Shown here one piece after another: positions 45,208-54,525 of a stretch of DNA of 64,000 nucleotides. Origin of the DNA: an archaeon (GTDB lineage Archaea > Thermoproteota > Nitrososphaeria > Nitrososphaerales > Gagatemarchaeaceae); assembly GCA_021819035.1 (NCBI GenBank), contig JAKASL010000003.1, forward strand, positions 62,001-126,000, given 5' to 3'. The notes under the pieces are model-generated. The model worked only from the letters and a program-made list of their open reading frames with translations, was not told the DNA's origin and searched no databases. Numbering within the stretch: the stretch's first letter is position 1; every line of letters begins with the position of its first letter. Position numbers and translations under genes: made by a program.

Positions 45208-46308
45208 ATGCCTGAGCTCTGGATCCCCTATGGTGGGGTGGAGACCCTGGTCACGATCCAGGCCGAGAACCTCGGGGCAGTGTCGGAGCCTCCCCTCGGC
45301 GGCGGCGCCATCGACATGGAGAGGTTTGCCGAGCTCGCGAAAGCCTCGGCGAGCGTCTTCGTCTGCGACTCCGTCCCAGCCACCATCCAGGCTCTTAAGG
45401 GTCTGATCCCCCTCCTGGGGGAGGCCCGGGGCATCGGTTTCTACTCCCCGGCTCCGAAGCGGGTCGAAGGAGCCATCCCCGAGTTGAAGGGGAAGATCAC
45501 CACCCTCCCGCCCCCTATCCCGGCGGGGGAGGGCGAAGACCCGGTCTATTCCCCAGAACTGGTGTCGGCAGGGGCGAAGCTGTTCGTCGGAACCGCGCGG
45601 CCGGACCCTCTGTTTGGCGTGATAGACACAAGGGTGGAAGCCTGCCTCGGCTGGGTGGCCAGGTCGAGGGCGGCGGCCGCCCGCTCGAGAAGAGAGATGG
45701 AGCCCACCCCCCTGCAGAAGACAGCTGCGTACGAAGCGATCGACGGAGTGGCCAGAGGCATCCCCGAGTCCAAGTTCATGACGGTCATCCCACGAGGAGG
45801 CAAGCCATGGGCCATCCTCGAGGACCCCCCCTTCGACGCGGTGAAGAACTCGTTCCTAAAGGCGCCGATGCAGCAGGGGAGAGGGCTGGTGGTGGGGGCG
45901 GGAGGACAGGGCTACGACGACACTTTTTCCTCGGCACTCAGGGGGGTCTGGAATGTGATCGAAGGGGTGAGGAAGTCCGGGTCAATCCTCCTGGTAGCCG
46001 AGTGCTCCGAAGGGGTTGGGTCTACCGCCCTCGAGATGCTCGTCACAGGGAGGCTAGCCGACGGAGAACGGAGGAGGGACAGGTACACAGAGGGGATCGA
46101 GGAGGTCCAGTATCTGAGCAAGCTGAAAGAGGAGTACGACGTCCTGCTCCTCTCTGGTCTCCCCGAGACGTACGCCCGGTCGAAGCTTGGCCTGGCGACC
46201 GCCAGGGGGTCGGGGGAGGCGGTTGGGAGGCTGCTGAACAAGGTCGGCAGATCGGGGAAGGTCAACGTGGTCACCAGAGCCGGCGAATGCCAGGTCGAGC
46301 TAGGGTAA
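45208..46308 (+). CDS. LarA/DUF2088-like protein lacking the usual catalytic His
   Basis: 366 residues. The N-terminus (LWIPYGGVETLVTIQAENL) and the C-terminal part (GRGLVVGAGGQGYDDTFSSAL, SILLVAECSEGVGS) resemble nickel-pincer lactate racemase LarA. The segment that should carry the catalytic His (in LarA, pH-F-GFSGG-K) reads RPDPLFGVIDTRVEACLG here, without His, and the DHTRP motif is also replaced. It is therefore probably not a racemase; it could be a binding or regulatory derivative. It converges with the S2P-like gene, overlapping 9 bp. Confidence 0.55.
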   Translation: MPELWIPYGGVETLVTIQAENLGAVSEPPLGGGAIDMERFAELAKASASVFVCDSVPATIQALKGLIPLLGEARGIGFYSPAPKRVEGAIPELKGKITTLPPPIPAGEGEDPVYSPELVSAGAKLFVGTARPDPLFGVIDTRVEACLGWVARSRAAAARSRREMEPTPLQKTAAYEAIDGVARGIPESKFMTVIPRGGKPWAILEDPPFDAVKNSFLKAPMQQGRGLVVGAGGQGYDDTFSSALRGVWNVIEGVRKSGSILLVAECSEGVGSTALEMLVTGRLADGERRRDRYTEGIEEVQYLSKLKEEYDVLLLSGLPETYARSKLGLATARGSGEAVGRLLNKVGRSGKVNVVTRAGECQVELG

Positions 46309-47412
46309 CAGGAACGGCCCCAGCGCGTGGGGGATCGGGAGGCATAGGAAAGCCACTACGACCATGCATGCGAACAGCCAGCGCCGCGACCGTGAGAGCG
46401 GGGACACGTCGTCCAGGATCCGGGTGCGGTACGGGCGCCCCACAAGGACGAGGGCAAGGAGGGCGACCCCCCAGTAGTTAGGAGTGTCTATAGCCAACAG
46501 TGCAAAGATAGCGAGGTATGCGGCCGCCCTAGCCCCCCTGGGGGAGAGCGCGATGTTGGCGAGGAGACCGCCGTCGTAGAACGCCAGAGGGAGTGAGAAG
46601 AGGAACACGAAGATGAACCCGACCGTCGCCCCGTCCGCGATGGGAGAGACTGCCACGTAGCCCGGGGCGACCGCATGGACGAAGGGGGCGAGCAAGGAGT
46701 TGACGCCCAGCTGGATCAGGCTGGGATTGATGGTGACCGTGGTGTTCGCCAGGTCTGTCTGGGCGAAAGGGACGGCCGACTGCACTGCCGTCAAAGTCCC
46801 GATGGCGAAGAGCAGTACGGTCAGGCCGAGCATCGCCAGCGGCCCTGCGACGACCGTGTCGAAGAGTCTGTCTCGGTTGAGGGCGGGGTCACTTTGGGTG
46901 GACGCGAACCCCCAGGATGGGATGAAGGGAGGGAGTATGGGGATGCCCGGGATGAGGTAGCTGGTGGCGCGTCCCGCATCCCTGGTCCTAGCCACCAGCC
47001 GCCGGCCAAGCTCGTGAGCCCCTAGGATGGCCGCCATCGTCGTTCCGTAGGCGAAGAACGAGACGTACGGCGAAAGGTCAGGGACGAGCTCGGCGTAGAC
47101 CTCCTGCTGCAGAAGGGCGGAGAAGATGAGGGCGGCGAGGGTGAAGAAGAGCAACAAAGCTGGGATGCGAGAGCGGGGCTTCTGGTCTTGGTCCGCTTTC
47201 CTGAGAGTGAGGACGCACTCCTCGGCTGACCCGCTCAGCTCGGGCCTGTAGCCGAGTGTCGCCACCTTTGGCTTCAACTCGGCGAACCTGGACCCCGTGG
47301 AAGGCTCGTATGCGACCTGGAACTCTAGCTCTCCGTCCGGGAGCGCGAAGTGCTGCTTGACATCGAAGAGGCCGCGGACCAGCTGCTCCGCTGATTCGGG
47401 AGGGGCGGACAA
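46300..47412 (-). CDS. Site-2-protease-like membrane protein (M50), degenerate zinc motif
   Basis: 370 residues. A soluble N-terminal domain of about 80 residues precedes six or more TM segments. The M50 zinc motif HExxH reads HELGR (133-137), so the second His is replaced by Arg, while the third ligand region is present as FYDGGLLANIAL. The order and spacing otherwise match archaeal site-2 proteases that cut proteins inside the membrane. Without the second His it may be inactive or bind metal differently. No partner sigma or anti-sigma gene is adjacent. Confidence 0.75.
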   Translation of the reverse strand: MSAPPESAEQLVRGLFDVKQHFALPDGELEFQVAYEPSTGSRFAELKPKVATLGYRPELSGSAEECVLTLRKADQDQKPRSRIPALLLFFTLAALIFSALLQQEVYAELVPDLSPYVSFFAYGTTMAAILGAHELGRRLVARTRDAGRATSYLIPGIPILPPFIPSWGFASTQSDPALNRDRLFDTVVAGPLAMLGLTVLLFAIGTLTAVQSAVPFAQTDLANTTVTINPSLIQLGVNSLLAPFVHAVAPGYVAVSPIADGATVGFIFVFLFSLPLAFYDGGLLANIALSPRGARAAAYLAIFALLAIDTPNYWGVALLALVLVGRPYRTRILDDVSPLSRSRRWLFACMVVVAFLCLPIPHALGPFLLP

Positions 47413-47499
47413 GCTGGTGACTCCCCTACCGTTCCGATAATAAGCAGTTGGTCCGCCCAGGAAACTTTAATCGGGCAGTGTCCACGAGTTCTCTCGGGC

Positions 47500-48003
47500 T
47501 TGCAGAAGGCAGTGGTCGCAAGGGTCGGAGGATACGAGATAAGGCACTGCGACAGGGACGACGTACCCGCGGTCATAGGGATCAATGGGGAGACGCTCCC
47601 CGAGCACTACTCGGACTACTTCTACTATGACATACTCGCAGAGTTCCCAGAGTCTTTCCTGGTGGCCGAGGCGGACGGCGCAGTGGTGGGCTATGTCATG
47701 GGACGCGTCGAGTACGGCTTCTCCCATCTCAGGAAGCTGGGGTTGGCCAGGAAGGGGCACATAGTATCAGTCGCCGTGAAGGAGCAGCACCGGGGGAAGG
47801 GAGTCGGATCCCTCCTCCTGAAGACCGCCCACGAGGCTATGGCGGTGAGGGGCGGGACGGAGTGCTACCTCGAAGTCCGCGTCTCCAACGTGCAGGCAAT
47901 CAACCTCTACCAGAGGCTGGGTTACAAGATGTCAGGGCGCCTTGAGGGATACTACAAGGACGGGGAGGCGGCCCTGGTCATGGCCATCCAACTGGAGAGA
48001 TGA
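47500..48003 (+). CDS. rimI: Ribosomal/N-terminal protein acetyltransferase (RimI/Ard1 type)
   Basis: 167 residues from TTG 47500, about 33 bases after CTTTAATC. It closely follows the archaeal Ard1 pattern: LPEHYSDYFYYDILAEFPES, VVGYVMGRVEYGFSH, KGHIVSVAVKEQHRGKGVGSLLL (acetyl-CoA loop) and EVRVSNVQAINLYQRLGYK, ending with GYYKDGEAALVM. It acetylates N-terminal Ser, Ala, Thr or Met of proteins. Its stop overlaps the start of the DNA ligase gene (ATGA). Confidence 0.93.
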   Translation: MQKAVVARVGGYEIRHCDRDDVPAVIGINGETLPEHYSDYFYYDILAEFPESFLVAEADGAVVGYVMGRVEYGFSHLRKLGLARKGHIVSVAVKEQHRGKGVGSLLLKTAHEAMAVRGGTECYLEVRVSNVQAINLYQRLGYKMSGRLEGYYKDGEAALVMAIQLER

Positions 48004-49661
48004 ATAGCGCGACGTTCCTTGGGCTGGCAGAGGCCCTCGAGCGGGTCCGGGGGACGGCCAGCAAAAGAGAGAAGGTCGCGGTGATAGCAGCTTACCTGCA
48101 GGGGCTCAGCCCGGACGACGCCGCCTTGGCGGCCAGGGTCGCGTCCGGCAGGGCGTCTGAACGCGGGAGCAGGGATGAAGCGCAGGTGGGGTACGCGACC
48201 CTCCTTGACGTGCTGCGGGAAGCCACCGGGGCGACCGAGGACGATATCTCGTCGTCTTACCTGGAGCACGGGGACCTCGGCGAGGTGGCCGAGGAGCTCC
48301 TTGCGCACAAGAAGGAGCAGCCGCTCTTCGCCGCGGAACTGTCCCTCAGGGACCTCGAGGATGGGTTCGCAATGTTGCGCTCGGCGAAGGGGAAGGGTTC
48401 GGGGTCGGCTAAGAGGAGGATTGTGAAGTCGCTCCTGCTCCCCGCCACCCCCCTCGAGGGGAAGTACCTCGTGAAGGCGCTGACGGGGGAAATGAGGACG
48501 GGGCTTGTCACAGGCCTCCTCGAGGAGTCCATAGCCGCGGCCTACAACCTGACGAAGGGGGAGGCGGCCAGGGCGCACATGGTGTTGGGGGACATAGGGA
48601 CATTCGCGCGCGAGGCAGCTTCAGGGAGGGCAGCCGCGGCCAGAATCCAGCCGTTCAGGCCGGTGAACTTCATGCTCGCCGAGCCGTTCGCCACCGCCAG
48701 GGAGATAGCAGAGCACTTCGGGAAGACGGTCTACGCGGAGTACAAGTACGACGGCGTCAGGGCACAGGTCCACAGGGCAGGGGGCGAGGTCAGGGTCTAC
48801 TCTCGGAGGCTCGAGGACATCACAGCCAGCTTCCCTGAGATCGTAGCCTCGTTCAAGGACACTGGAGTGGAATTCATCATCGACGGCGAGGCAGTCCCGT
48901 TCGCCGGTGGCCGCCCGCTCCCTTTCCAGCTGCTGCAGAGGAGGCTGAGGAGGTTGGAGGGCCTCGAAGAAGCGGTGAGGAAGGCGCCGGTGACCTACTT
49001 CGCATTCGACATCCTCCTACGCGGGGGCAAAGAGACCGTCGACTACCCTCTATCAGAGAGGCGCGGGCTGCTCAGAGATTTGGTCGATGGGACCTCGGCG
49101 AGGCTGGCTGAGACGACGGACGTCGGCAGCGAAGAGGCGGTGCAGAGTGCGTTCAGGCGGAGCAGGGACCTAGGCTACGAAGGGCTCGTGGTGAAGGACC
49201 CAGAGAGCACGTACGCCATGGGGAAGCGCGGCTCCGGCTGGGCGAAGTTGAAGGAGGAGTTGGACACCCTGGACGTGGTCATCGTCGCTGCGGAGTATGG
49301 CCACGGGAAGAGGGCAGGGGTCATATCGGACTACACATTCGCTGTGAGAGACGGAGGAGGACTGAGGACAGTCGGCAAGGCGTACAGCGGCCTGTCGGAC
49401 AAGGAGATCGGTGAGATGACAAGCAGGCTGGGAGAGATCACCGTGAAGGACTACGGCTACCGGCGCCAGGTCAGGCCGGAGATAGTGGTGGAGGTCGCCT
49501 TCGACAGCATCCAGCGAAGCGACAGGCACGACTCAGGATACGCGCTCAGGTTCCCGAGGATCAAGAGGATAAGGACAGACAAGGGGATAGGCGACATCGA
49601 CGACATCGGAAAGGTAAGACAGATCTTCAGCGGCCAGAAGCTGAAGATGGAAGAGGCATAG
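48000..49661 (+). CDS. lig: ATP-dependent DNA ligase
   Basis: 553 residues. The N-terminal DNA-binding domain (about 1-210) is followed by the nucleotidyltransferase domain with motif I YKYDGVRAQ, adenylated Lys at K249, motif III FIIDGEAVPF, motif IV GLVVKD, motif V WAKLKEE, and the OB-fold domain ending DKGIGDIDDI. It seals nicks in replication and repair. It is translationally coupled to rimI by a 4-bp overlap. Confidence 0.96.
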   Translation: MNSATFLGLAEALERVRGTASKREKVAVIAAYLQGLSPDDAALAARVASGRASERGSRDEAQVGYATLLDVLREATGATEDDISSSYLEHGDLGEVAEELLAHKKEQPLFAAELSLRDLEDGFAMLRSAKGKGSGSAKRRIVKSLLLPATPLEGKYLVKALTGEMRTGLVTGLLEESIAAAYNLTKGEAARAHMVLGDIGTFAREAASGRAAAARIQPFRPVNFMLAEPFATAREIAEHFGKTVYAEYKYDGVRAQVHRAGGEVRVYSRRLEDITASFPEIVASFKDTGVEFIIDGEAVPFAGGRPLPFQLLQRRLRRLEGLEEAVRKAPVTYFAFDILLRGGKETVDYPLSERRGLLRDLVDGTSARLAETTDVGSEEAVQSAFRRSRDLGYEGLVVKDPESTYAMGKRGSGWAKLKEELDTLDVVIVAAEYGHGKRAGVISDYTFAVRDGGGLRTVGKAYSGLSDKEIGEMTSRLGEITVKDYGYRRQVRPEIVVEVAFDSIQRSDRHDSGYALRFPRIKRIRTDKGIGDIDDIGKVRQIFSGQKLKMEEA

Positions 49662-49704
49662 GCGGCTCTGCTCCTTATATCCGCTCCGGGGCATAGGAGG
49701 CCGG

Positions 49705-50322
49705 TTGTACGCGGAGCTACTCATAGCCGCATCTCTCGCAGTCGCGGCCTACCAGGACGCCAAGGACAGGGCGGTGAGCGACCTCGTCTGGATCCCGGCC
49801 GGGGCGGCCGTCGCCCTGACATTCTACTCGTTCTACACCGAAGGCGGAGCCGGGCTGGAATTCTACCTCGCGAAGCTAGCCCTCATAGGAGGCATGGCCC
49901 TCGCCTTCACCGTCCTCGGCGGCATCGGCCAGGCTGACGGGATCGCCATAGCGGTCGTCGCTGCGGACCCCTACGCGCTCTCTCCGTTGGCACCTCTGCT
50001 CGGCGCTGCGGCGGTAGCAGCCGTGCACATTACCTACGAAGTCTCTAGGGGGAATGCCAGGGGGAGGAAGGTCATCCCCATGGAGCAGTTCTTGAGGGAG
50101 CAGCGGTGGATCCCCAAAGCCGTGCTGTCAGGCGACTCAAGGACCGAGGTCAGCCGGGACGTCAACGTGGCCAGGGACGAGGTGGAGGCGTCGGGGGGTT
50201 CGGACGCAATGGTCGAAGTGAGCTACGGGGTCCCTACCGTGGCCTACATCGGGATCGGCTTCGTCGCCTACGTCGTCTACATGCTGCTGTTCAGCTACTC
50301 GGCGTTGGCGGCCCTGCCGTAG
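49705..50322 (+). CDS. Archaeal type IV prepilin/preflagellin peptidase-like (A24)
   Basis: 205 residues from TTG 49705. Six TM-type segments and the two catalytic Asp sites of A24 peptidases: DAKDRAVSD (D18) near the first cytosolic loop and GGIGQADGIA (D78) in place of the usual GxGD. A charged loop of about 60 residues lies before the last TM. It should process class III signal peptides of pilins or archaellins. The GQAD variant of the second motif deserves notice. No pilin gene is nearby. Confidence 0.75.
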   Translation: MYAELLIAASLAVAAYQDAKDRAVSDLVWIPAGAAVALTFYSFYTEGGAGLEFYLAKLALIGGMALAFTVLGGIGQADGIAIAVVAADPYALSPLAPLLGAAAVAAVHITYEVSRGNARGRKVIPMEQFLREQRWIPKAVLSGDSRTEVSRDVNVARDEVEASGGSDAMVEVSYGVPTVAYIGIGFVAYVVYMLLFSYSALAALP

Positions 50323-50371
50323 GCGCCCCACTGATAGGTTAAATCTGCAACGCGAAGAGCCGGAGGGGCCA

Positions 50372-50962
50372 ATGACGTTCGTAGCTCTCGAAGGGTTCTC
50401 GGGGACTGGCAAGACTTCCCTCGCTTTGAAGATGGAGCGGATGGGATGGCTCAGGCTCCAGGAGTCGGCCCACGCAGTGGACCGGGACGTCCCCTTGGCC
50501 GACAGGGCCGACACCGCAGCCGACTACAGCCTCCTTGGGGCAACGATGACATACAGCTCCATCATAGCGAGCAGGAGGTACGAGAGGGACATCGTATCGG
50601 AAGGATACCTGCTCTCAGACCTAGCCTACGCCAAGATCAGGATGGAGCGGGGGAAGAGCACAGCCTACCCTCAGATGCTCCCACTTGTGAAGGAGATTCT
50701 GTCGGAGCCTAGGCTGAGGCCAGACTTGTACATCCGCCTCAAGGCAGGGGCCGAGACGATAGAAAGCCGGCAGCGGGGGAAGGACGACCGCGAGAAGAAC
50801 CTCACCGAGTTCTTCAGGACCAGGTACTACACGGCGTTGGATGAGATCCACGAGGAGCTGGGGGAAGAGAGGGTGGAGACGGTGGAGACCGACTCTGATG
50901 TCGACGCCACCCTGGGGGTCGTCGTCGCCGTCCTTGAGAAGCGCAGAGTGGTCACGGCGTGA
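50372..50962 (+). CDS. P-loop nucleotide kinase, thymidylate-kinase-like
   Basis: 196 residues. The P-loop is GFSGTGKTS at residues 8-16. A DR(E/S)-like region (SEGYLLSDLAYAK) and the LID-like RQRGKDDREKNL follow, as in dTMP and deoxynucleoside kinases, but the dTMP kinase DRY motif is not clear. It probably phosphorylates a nucleotide or nucleoside. GGTTAAATC lies about 32 bases upstream. Its stop overlaps the IMPase start by 4 bp. Confidence 0.7.
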   Translation: MTFVALEGFSGTGKTSLALKMERMGWLRLQESAHAVDRDVPLADRADTAADYSLLGATMTYSSIIASRRYERDIVSEGYLLSDLAYAKIRMERGKSTAYPQMLPLVKEILSEPRLRPDLYIRLKAGAETIESRQRGKDDREKNLTEFFRTRYYTALDEIHEELGEERVETVETDSDVDATLGVVVAVLEKRRVVTA

Positions 50963-51798
50963 GGCCGACAGACTGGGAGGAGCTACTCCTTGGCGCCACC
51001 GAAGAGGTCCGCAGGCGGCTCTCACCCCTCTCGGCCCGGGGAGGGCGCGGGCGGGAGGTCGGGCTCGGCGCAGCGGGGGACAGGACTATCTACGCGGACA
51101 AGCTCGCAGAGGACTTGCTGCTGAAGAAGATTGGGAGGGTACGGGGGGTGCGCGTCCTAAGCGAGGAGGCCGGGGAGGCGGGAGACCCACGGGGGCGGAC
51201 CCTTGCGGTGGTCGACCCTCTGGACGGGTCGTCGAACTTCGTGCGGGGGATTCCGTTCTATTGCACGTCGGTAGCCATCGTAGAGAGAGGAACGGCCGAG
51301 GGCTCTGGTGTTGTCGAGGTGGGCGTCGTCAGAGACCTTGTCACAGGGGACGTCTACGCCGCCAGGAGAGGGAAGGGGGCGAAGAAGAACGGGAAGCCCA
51401 TCAGGACGGCCGCGACGGCCAAGATAACCGAGGCTGTGGTCGGGGTGGACCTGAGCAGCGCGCCGAAGGGGCTGTACCCAGAACTCCAGCCACTCCTCGA
51501 CGGGATTAAGAGGCAGGTGCACCTGGGGGCGAACGCCCTTGAGCTTTGCTTCCTAGCCGAGGGGAAGACTGACGCCTTCGTCGATCTGAGGGAGAGGATG
51601 AGGATAACCGACTTCGCGGCCGCCTGGCTCATTGGCCTCGAAGCAGGAGTGGAGGTCACCGGGCGAGACGGAGGGGAGCTCTCGCCAGCCTACGACCTCG
51701 CACACAGGTTCAGTTTCGTCGCCTCCGCGAATCCGCGGATCCACAGGCAGATACTGGAGCGTTGCGCCAGGCCTCTCCATCCGCCCCCTGGACGTTGA
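50959..51798 (+). CDS. Inositol monophosphatase / fructose-1,6-bisphosphatase family
   Basis: 279 residues from GTG 50959. The metal-binding signatures are LSEEAGE, VDPLDGSSNFVRG and, near the C-terminus, RITDFAAAWLI. Archaeal members act on inositol phosphates and often on fructose-1,6-bisphosphate. Inositol phosphate would fit phospholipid or glycan synthesis with the glycosyltransferase that follows. It is coupled to the upstream kinase. Confidence 0.9.
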   Translation: MRPTDWEELLLGATEEVRRRLSPLSARGGRGREVGLGAAGDRTIYADKLAEDLLLKKIGRVRGVRVLSEEAGEAGDPRGRTLAVVDPLDGSSNFVRGIPFYCTSVAIVERGTAEGSGVVEVGVVRDLVTGDVYAARRGKGAKKNGKPIRTAATAKITEAVVGVDLSSAPKGLYPELQPLLDGIKRQVHLGANALELCFLAEGKTDAFVDLRERMRITDFAAAWLIGLEAGVEVTGRDGGELSPAYDLAHRFSFVASANPRIHRQILERCARPLHPPPGR

Positions 51799-51815
51799 GG
51801 AGGGAGCGTTCCCCG

Positions 51816-53030
51816 TTGCACGTTGAAAACGCTGAGCACTCGGTCGTGGGGCACCACTACTGGGCTAGGCCCGGAGGCGGGCAGCTAGTGGTCGCGGCGG
51901 CAGCCAACTCTCTGTCGCAGCGCCGTAGAGTGACTCTCGCCGGGACCTCCAGGTTCGAGCAGGCCAAGTATATCGGCTGGTTCGGGATAGACATCAGAGG
52001 GCTCCCTGCGGTCACACTCCCTGTGTCGCTGAACATGTTCGGCCTGTACACCAGGCTGCTCGTCTGGTATCCGATAGAGAAGGCTCTCGACGCGAAGACA
52101 GATGTGGTCTTCGTGGACGAGTCGAACTACAGGCCGCTGCTGCACAGCAAACGGAGGAACGGGTTCCAGCTGGTCGAATACGTTCACTTTCCGATCGAGT
52201 TGTCCGTCGGCCTGGTAGGCGCCAAGGACCCTTACGTCACTGAGAGATACGGCCGCTTCCCGTTGAACGTCTACTGGAAGAGCTACCTGAAGATGATGAA
52301 GCTCGTTCTAAGGAAGAACCCGTTCGACTCCGCAGACTTGGTCCTCACCAACTCCAGATGGACCGGGCGGTTCCTGAAGGACACCTATGGGGAGTCGCCT
52401 ACGGTCCTGAACCCCCCCATCCCCCCGAATGCCGTTCCGAGCGAGCCCCCTCCGGCGTTCGAGGAGAGGGACGACAGCGTCGTGATGGTAGGGAGGTTCA
52501 GCGAGGAGAAGAGGTACCAGTGGGCCATCGAGAACATCGGCCCCAGAACGAAGGGGCGGTCGAAGCTCTACCTCTTCGGAGGCGCAGGTACCCCCCTCTC
52601 GAGGAGATACAAGAGCAGGCTTGTGTCTTGTGCCGCCGGCCTTGGGATGAAGGCGTCCGAAGACATCGAAGAGGCCGCGGACGTTTATCTCATTTCCGAC
52701 GCCCCCCGGGCGATGATCAACTCGACCCTCGACAGCGCCAAGGTGTTTCTGCACGCAACCATCAACGAGCACTGGGGGATAGTCGTCGCTGAGGCCATGG
52801 CGAGAGGGGTCCCGGTGGTGGTTCACAAGTCGGGGGGCGCGTGGAGCGACCTGGCGCAGGAGGGGAGGAGCGGCCTCGGCTACACGACAGCCGCTGAAGC
52901 CATCGACTCGATCGCCCTACTGACCAGCGACTCGAAGCGGTGGGGCATCCTGCAGAGAGAAGGGAGCGCAAGGGTCCGCGAGTTGAGCCTGGGCAACTTT
53001 GCGAAGAGCCTGAATCAGCTGGTCGCATGA
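51816..53030 (+). CDS. Glycosyltransferase family 4
   Basis: About 404 residues from TTG 51816, the start that begins just before the GT-B N-terminal strand (ENAEHSVVGHHYWARPGGGQLV). The C-terminal donor-site half has VVMVGRFSEEKRY, LYLFGG and NEHWGIVVAEAMARGVPVVVHKSGG, the GT4 E-x7-E region. The pattern recalls eukaryotic ALG11-like mannosyltransferases. Together with the sulfatase-like protein and flippase that follow it suggests assembly of a surface glycan or N-glycan. Confidence 0.88.
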   Translation: MHVENAEHSVVGHHYWARPGGGQLVVAAAANSLSQRRRVTLAGTSRFEQAKYIGWFGIDIRGLPAVTLPVSLNMFGLYTRLLVWYPIEKALDAKTDVVFVDESNYRPLLHSKRRNGFQLVEYVHFPIELSVGLVGAKDPYVTERYGRFPLNVYWKSYLKMMKLVLRKNPFDSADLVLTNSRWTGRFLKDTYGESPTVLNPPIPPNAVPSEPPPAFEERDDSVVMVGRFSEEKRYQWAIENIGPRTKGRSKLYLFGGAGTPLSRRYKSRLVSCAAGLGMKASEDIEEAADVYLISDAPRAMINSTLDSAKVFLHATINEHWGIVVAEAMARGVPVVVHKSGGAWSDLAQEGRSGLGYTTAAEAIDSIALLTSDSKRWGILQREGSARVRELSLGNFAKSLNQLVA

Positions 53031-53178
53031 GCTGCCGGTGAAAGACCCCCCGCCGGTCCACCCTGTCGCCACGGACGCGAGGCGCCCAGGGGCTCCGCCC
53101 TCGCGGCACGGCTCGTCCAAGCCGAAGTGCTTCCGCCCCGACCGACTTCTTTATACCCAATCTTGCGTCCGCGCCCGT

Positions 53179-54495
53179 GTGCAGGAGAAACACAGCGTCG
53201 CCCTGATCGTAGTCGACACGCTGAGGGAGGACTTCGCTCACGGACTCGAGAAGCTGGAAGGGATGGGCTTCGCCAGGTTCTCCAACGTGGTTTCTACCTC
53301 CTCTTGGACCCTGCCATCCCATGTGTCGATGTTCACCGGCGAGCTCCCCTCACGGCACTTCGTGCACGTCTCGCTCGGTGTCCACATGGGAACCATCATG
53401 CAGAGGTCGCGTGCCGGGCTGCAAGGGTCGAAGGACAACGTCCTTAGGACCATGAAAGACAGAGGGTACAAACGGTACTGCTTCACTTGCAACCCATTCG
53501 TGACCCCGGCGTTCGGGTTCGAGTTCGACTGGGACCGCGAGTACAGCTCGAAGGTCGAGGCGTCCCAGCTGCGGGGTGTGATCCCGCATGACGGGTCCAT
53601 CGGCTCAAAGGCCTGGGCGGCGCTGAAGGATGGGCGGTTCGCCCCCCTCCTGAAGGAAGCGGCAAGGAAGGCCAGGCTGTTCATCAACCGGAAGCTCAAC
53701 CGCCCTGTCAGAGACAAGGGGTCGAGGCAGGCGCTGAGCGACCTGAGAACGGCTGACCTGCACGCCCCCTACTTCGTCTACCTCAACCTGATGGAAGCCC
53801 ACGAGCCATACCGCTGGGGCGAGCGGAAGGACTTCACCAGGCTCTCGATGCTCAAACTCCCGGTGGAAGATATGGGCTGGAACCGAGGCTACCCCGAGGG
53901 GGCGGGGATAGCCATTGGGAGGGCCCTCGAAGCCGTGGAAGAGCTCCTGAGGAGGGACGACCCCATGATAATCATCACGTCGGACCACGGTCAGCTGCTT
54001 GGGGAGGGTGGAAGGTACGGGCACGGATACCACATGGATGAAGAGCTTCTCAGGGTGCCGCTCTACGTGCGCTTTCCATCTGGGACGGACCTCCCTTCGC
54101 AGACTGGGGATGTCGTCAGCCTCGCGGAGATACACTCACTGATCTCTTGGGCGACGGGCGCCCCGGTCAGGGGAATCGGAAGCCGGGAGGCCTTTGCGGA
54201 GGGATTCGGGCCCCACTACGACCTCAGCATGTACATCACCGGGGACGGGAAGGCCAGGGAGCTTGAGAAGCTGTACGAGGTGAAGAGGAGGGTCTTCTCG
54301 AAGGACGGGAGCGTCCTGTACAACATGAGCACCCACGCGCAGGAAGAGTCCAAGGGGACGTCGAAGGAGGAGGGGGCAAGGCTGGCTGGGCTGGCGGAGG
54401 CCCTCGGTATGCCACAGGCTCCCCCTGATGAGGCCTTCGCCGCCGGGGATGAAGCCGGCCTCATCGAGAGGCTGTCAAAGCTGGGGTACGTCTAG
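53179..54495 (+). CDS. Sulfatase/alkaline-phosphatase superfamily protein
   Basis: 438 residues from GTG 53179, which lies 27 bases after CTTTATACC, so leaderless. Metal and nucleophile region: LIVVDTLREDF and SSWTLPSHVSMFTG, where Thr replaces the Cys or Ser of ordinary sulfatases; C-terminal TSDHGQLLGEGG and GHGYHMDEELLRVPLYV supply metal ligands. A Thr nucleophile is typical of phosphoethanolamine/phosphoglycerol transferases of the superfamily, so glycan decoration is more likely than sulfate ester hydrolysis. No TM domain is seen. Confidence 0.8.
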   Translation: MQEKHSVALIVVDTLREDFAHGLEKLEGMGFARFSNVVSTSSWTLPSHVSMFTGELPSRHFVHVSLGVHMGTIMQRSRAGLQGSKDNVLRTMKDRGYKRYCFTCNPFVTPAFGFEFDWDREYSSKVEASQLRGVIPHDGSIGSKAWAALKDGRFAPLLKEAARKARLFINRKLNRPVRDKGSRQALSDLRTADLHAPYFVYLNLMEAHEPYRWGERKDFTRLSMLKLPVEDMGWNRGYPEGAGIAIGRALEAVEELLRRDDPMIIITSDHGQLLGEGGRYGHGYHMDEELLRVPLYVRFPSGTDLPSQTGDVVSLAEIHSLISWATGAPVRGIGSREAFAEGFGPHYDLSMYITGDGKARELEKLYEVKRRVFSKDGSVLYNMSTHAQEESKGTSKEEGARLAGLAEALGMPQAPPDEAFAAGDEAGLIERLSKLGYV

Positions 54496-54525
54496 CCCCT
54501 ACCCAGGCCTGGAGTCAGGCAGCCC

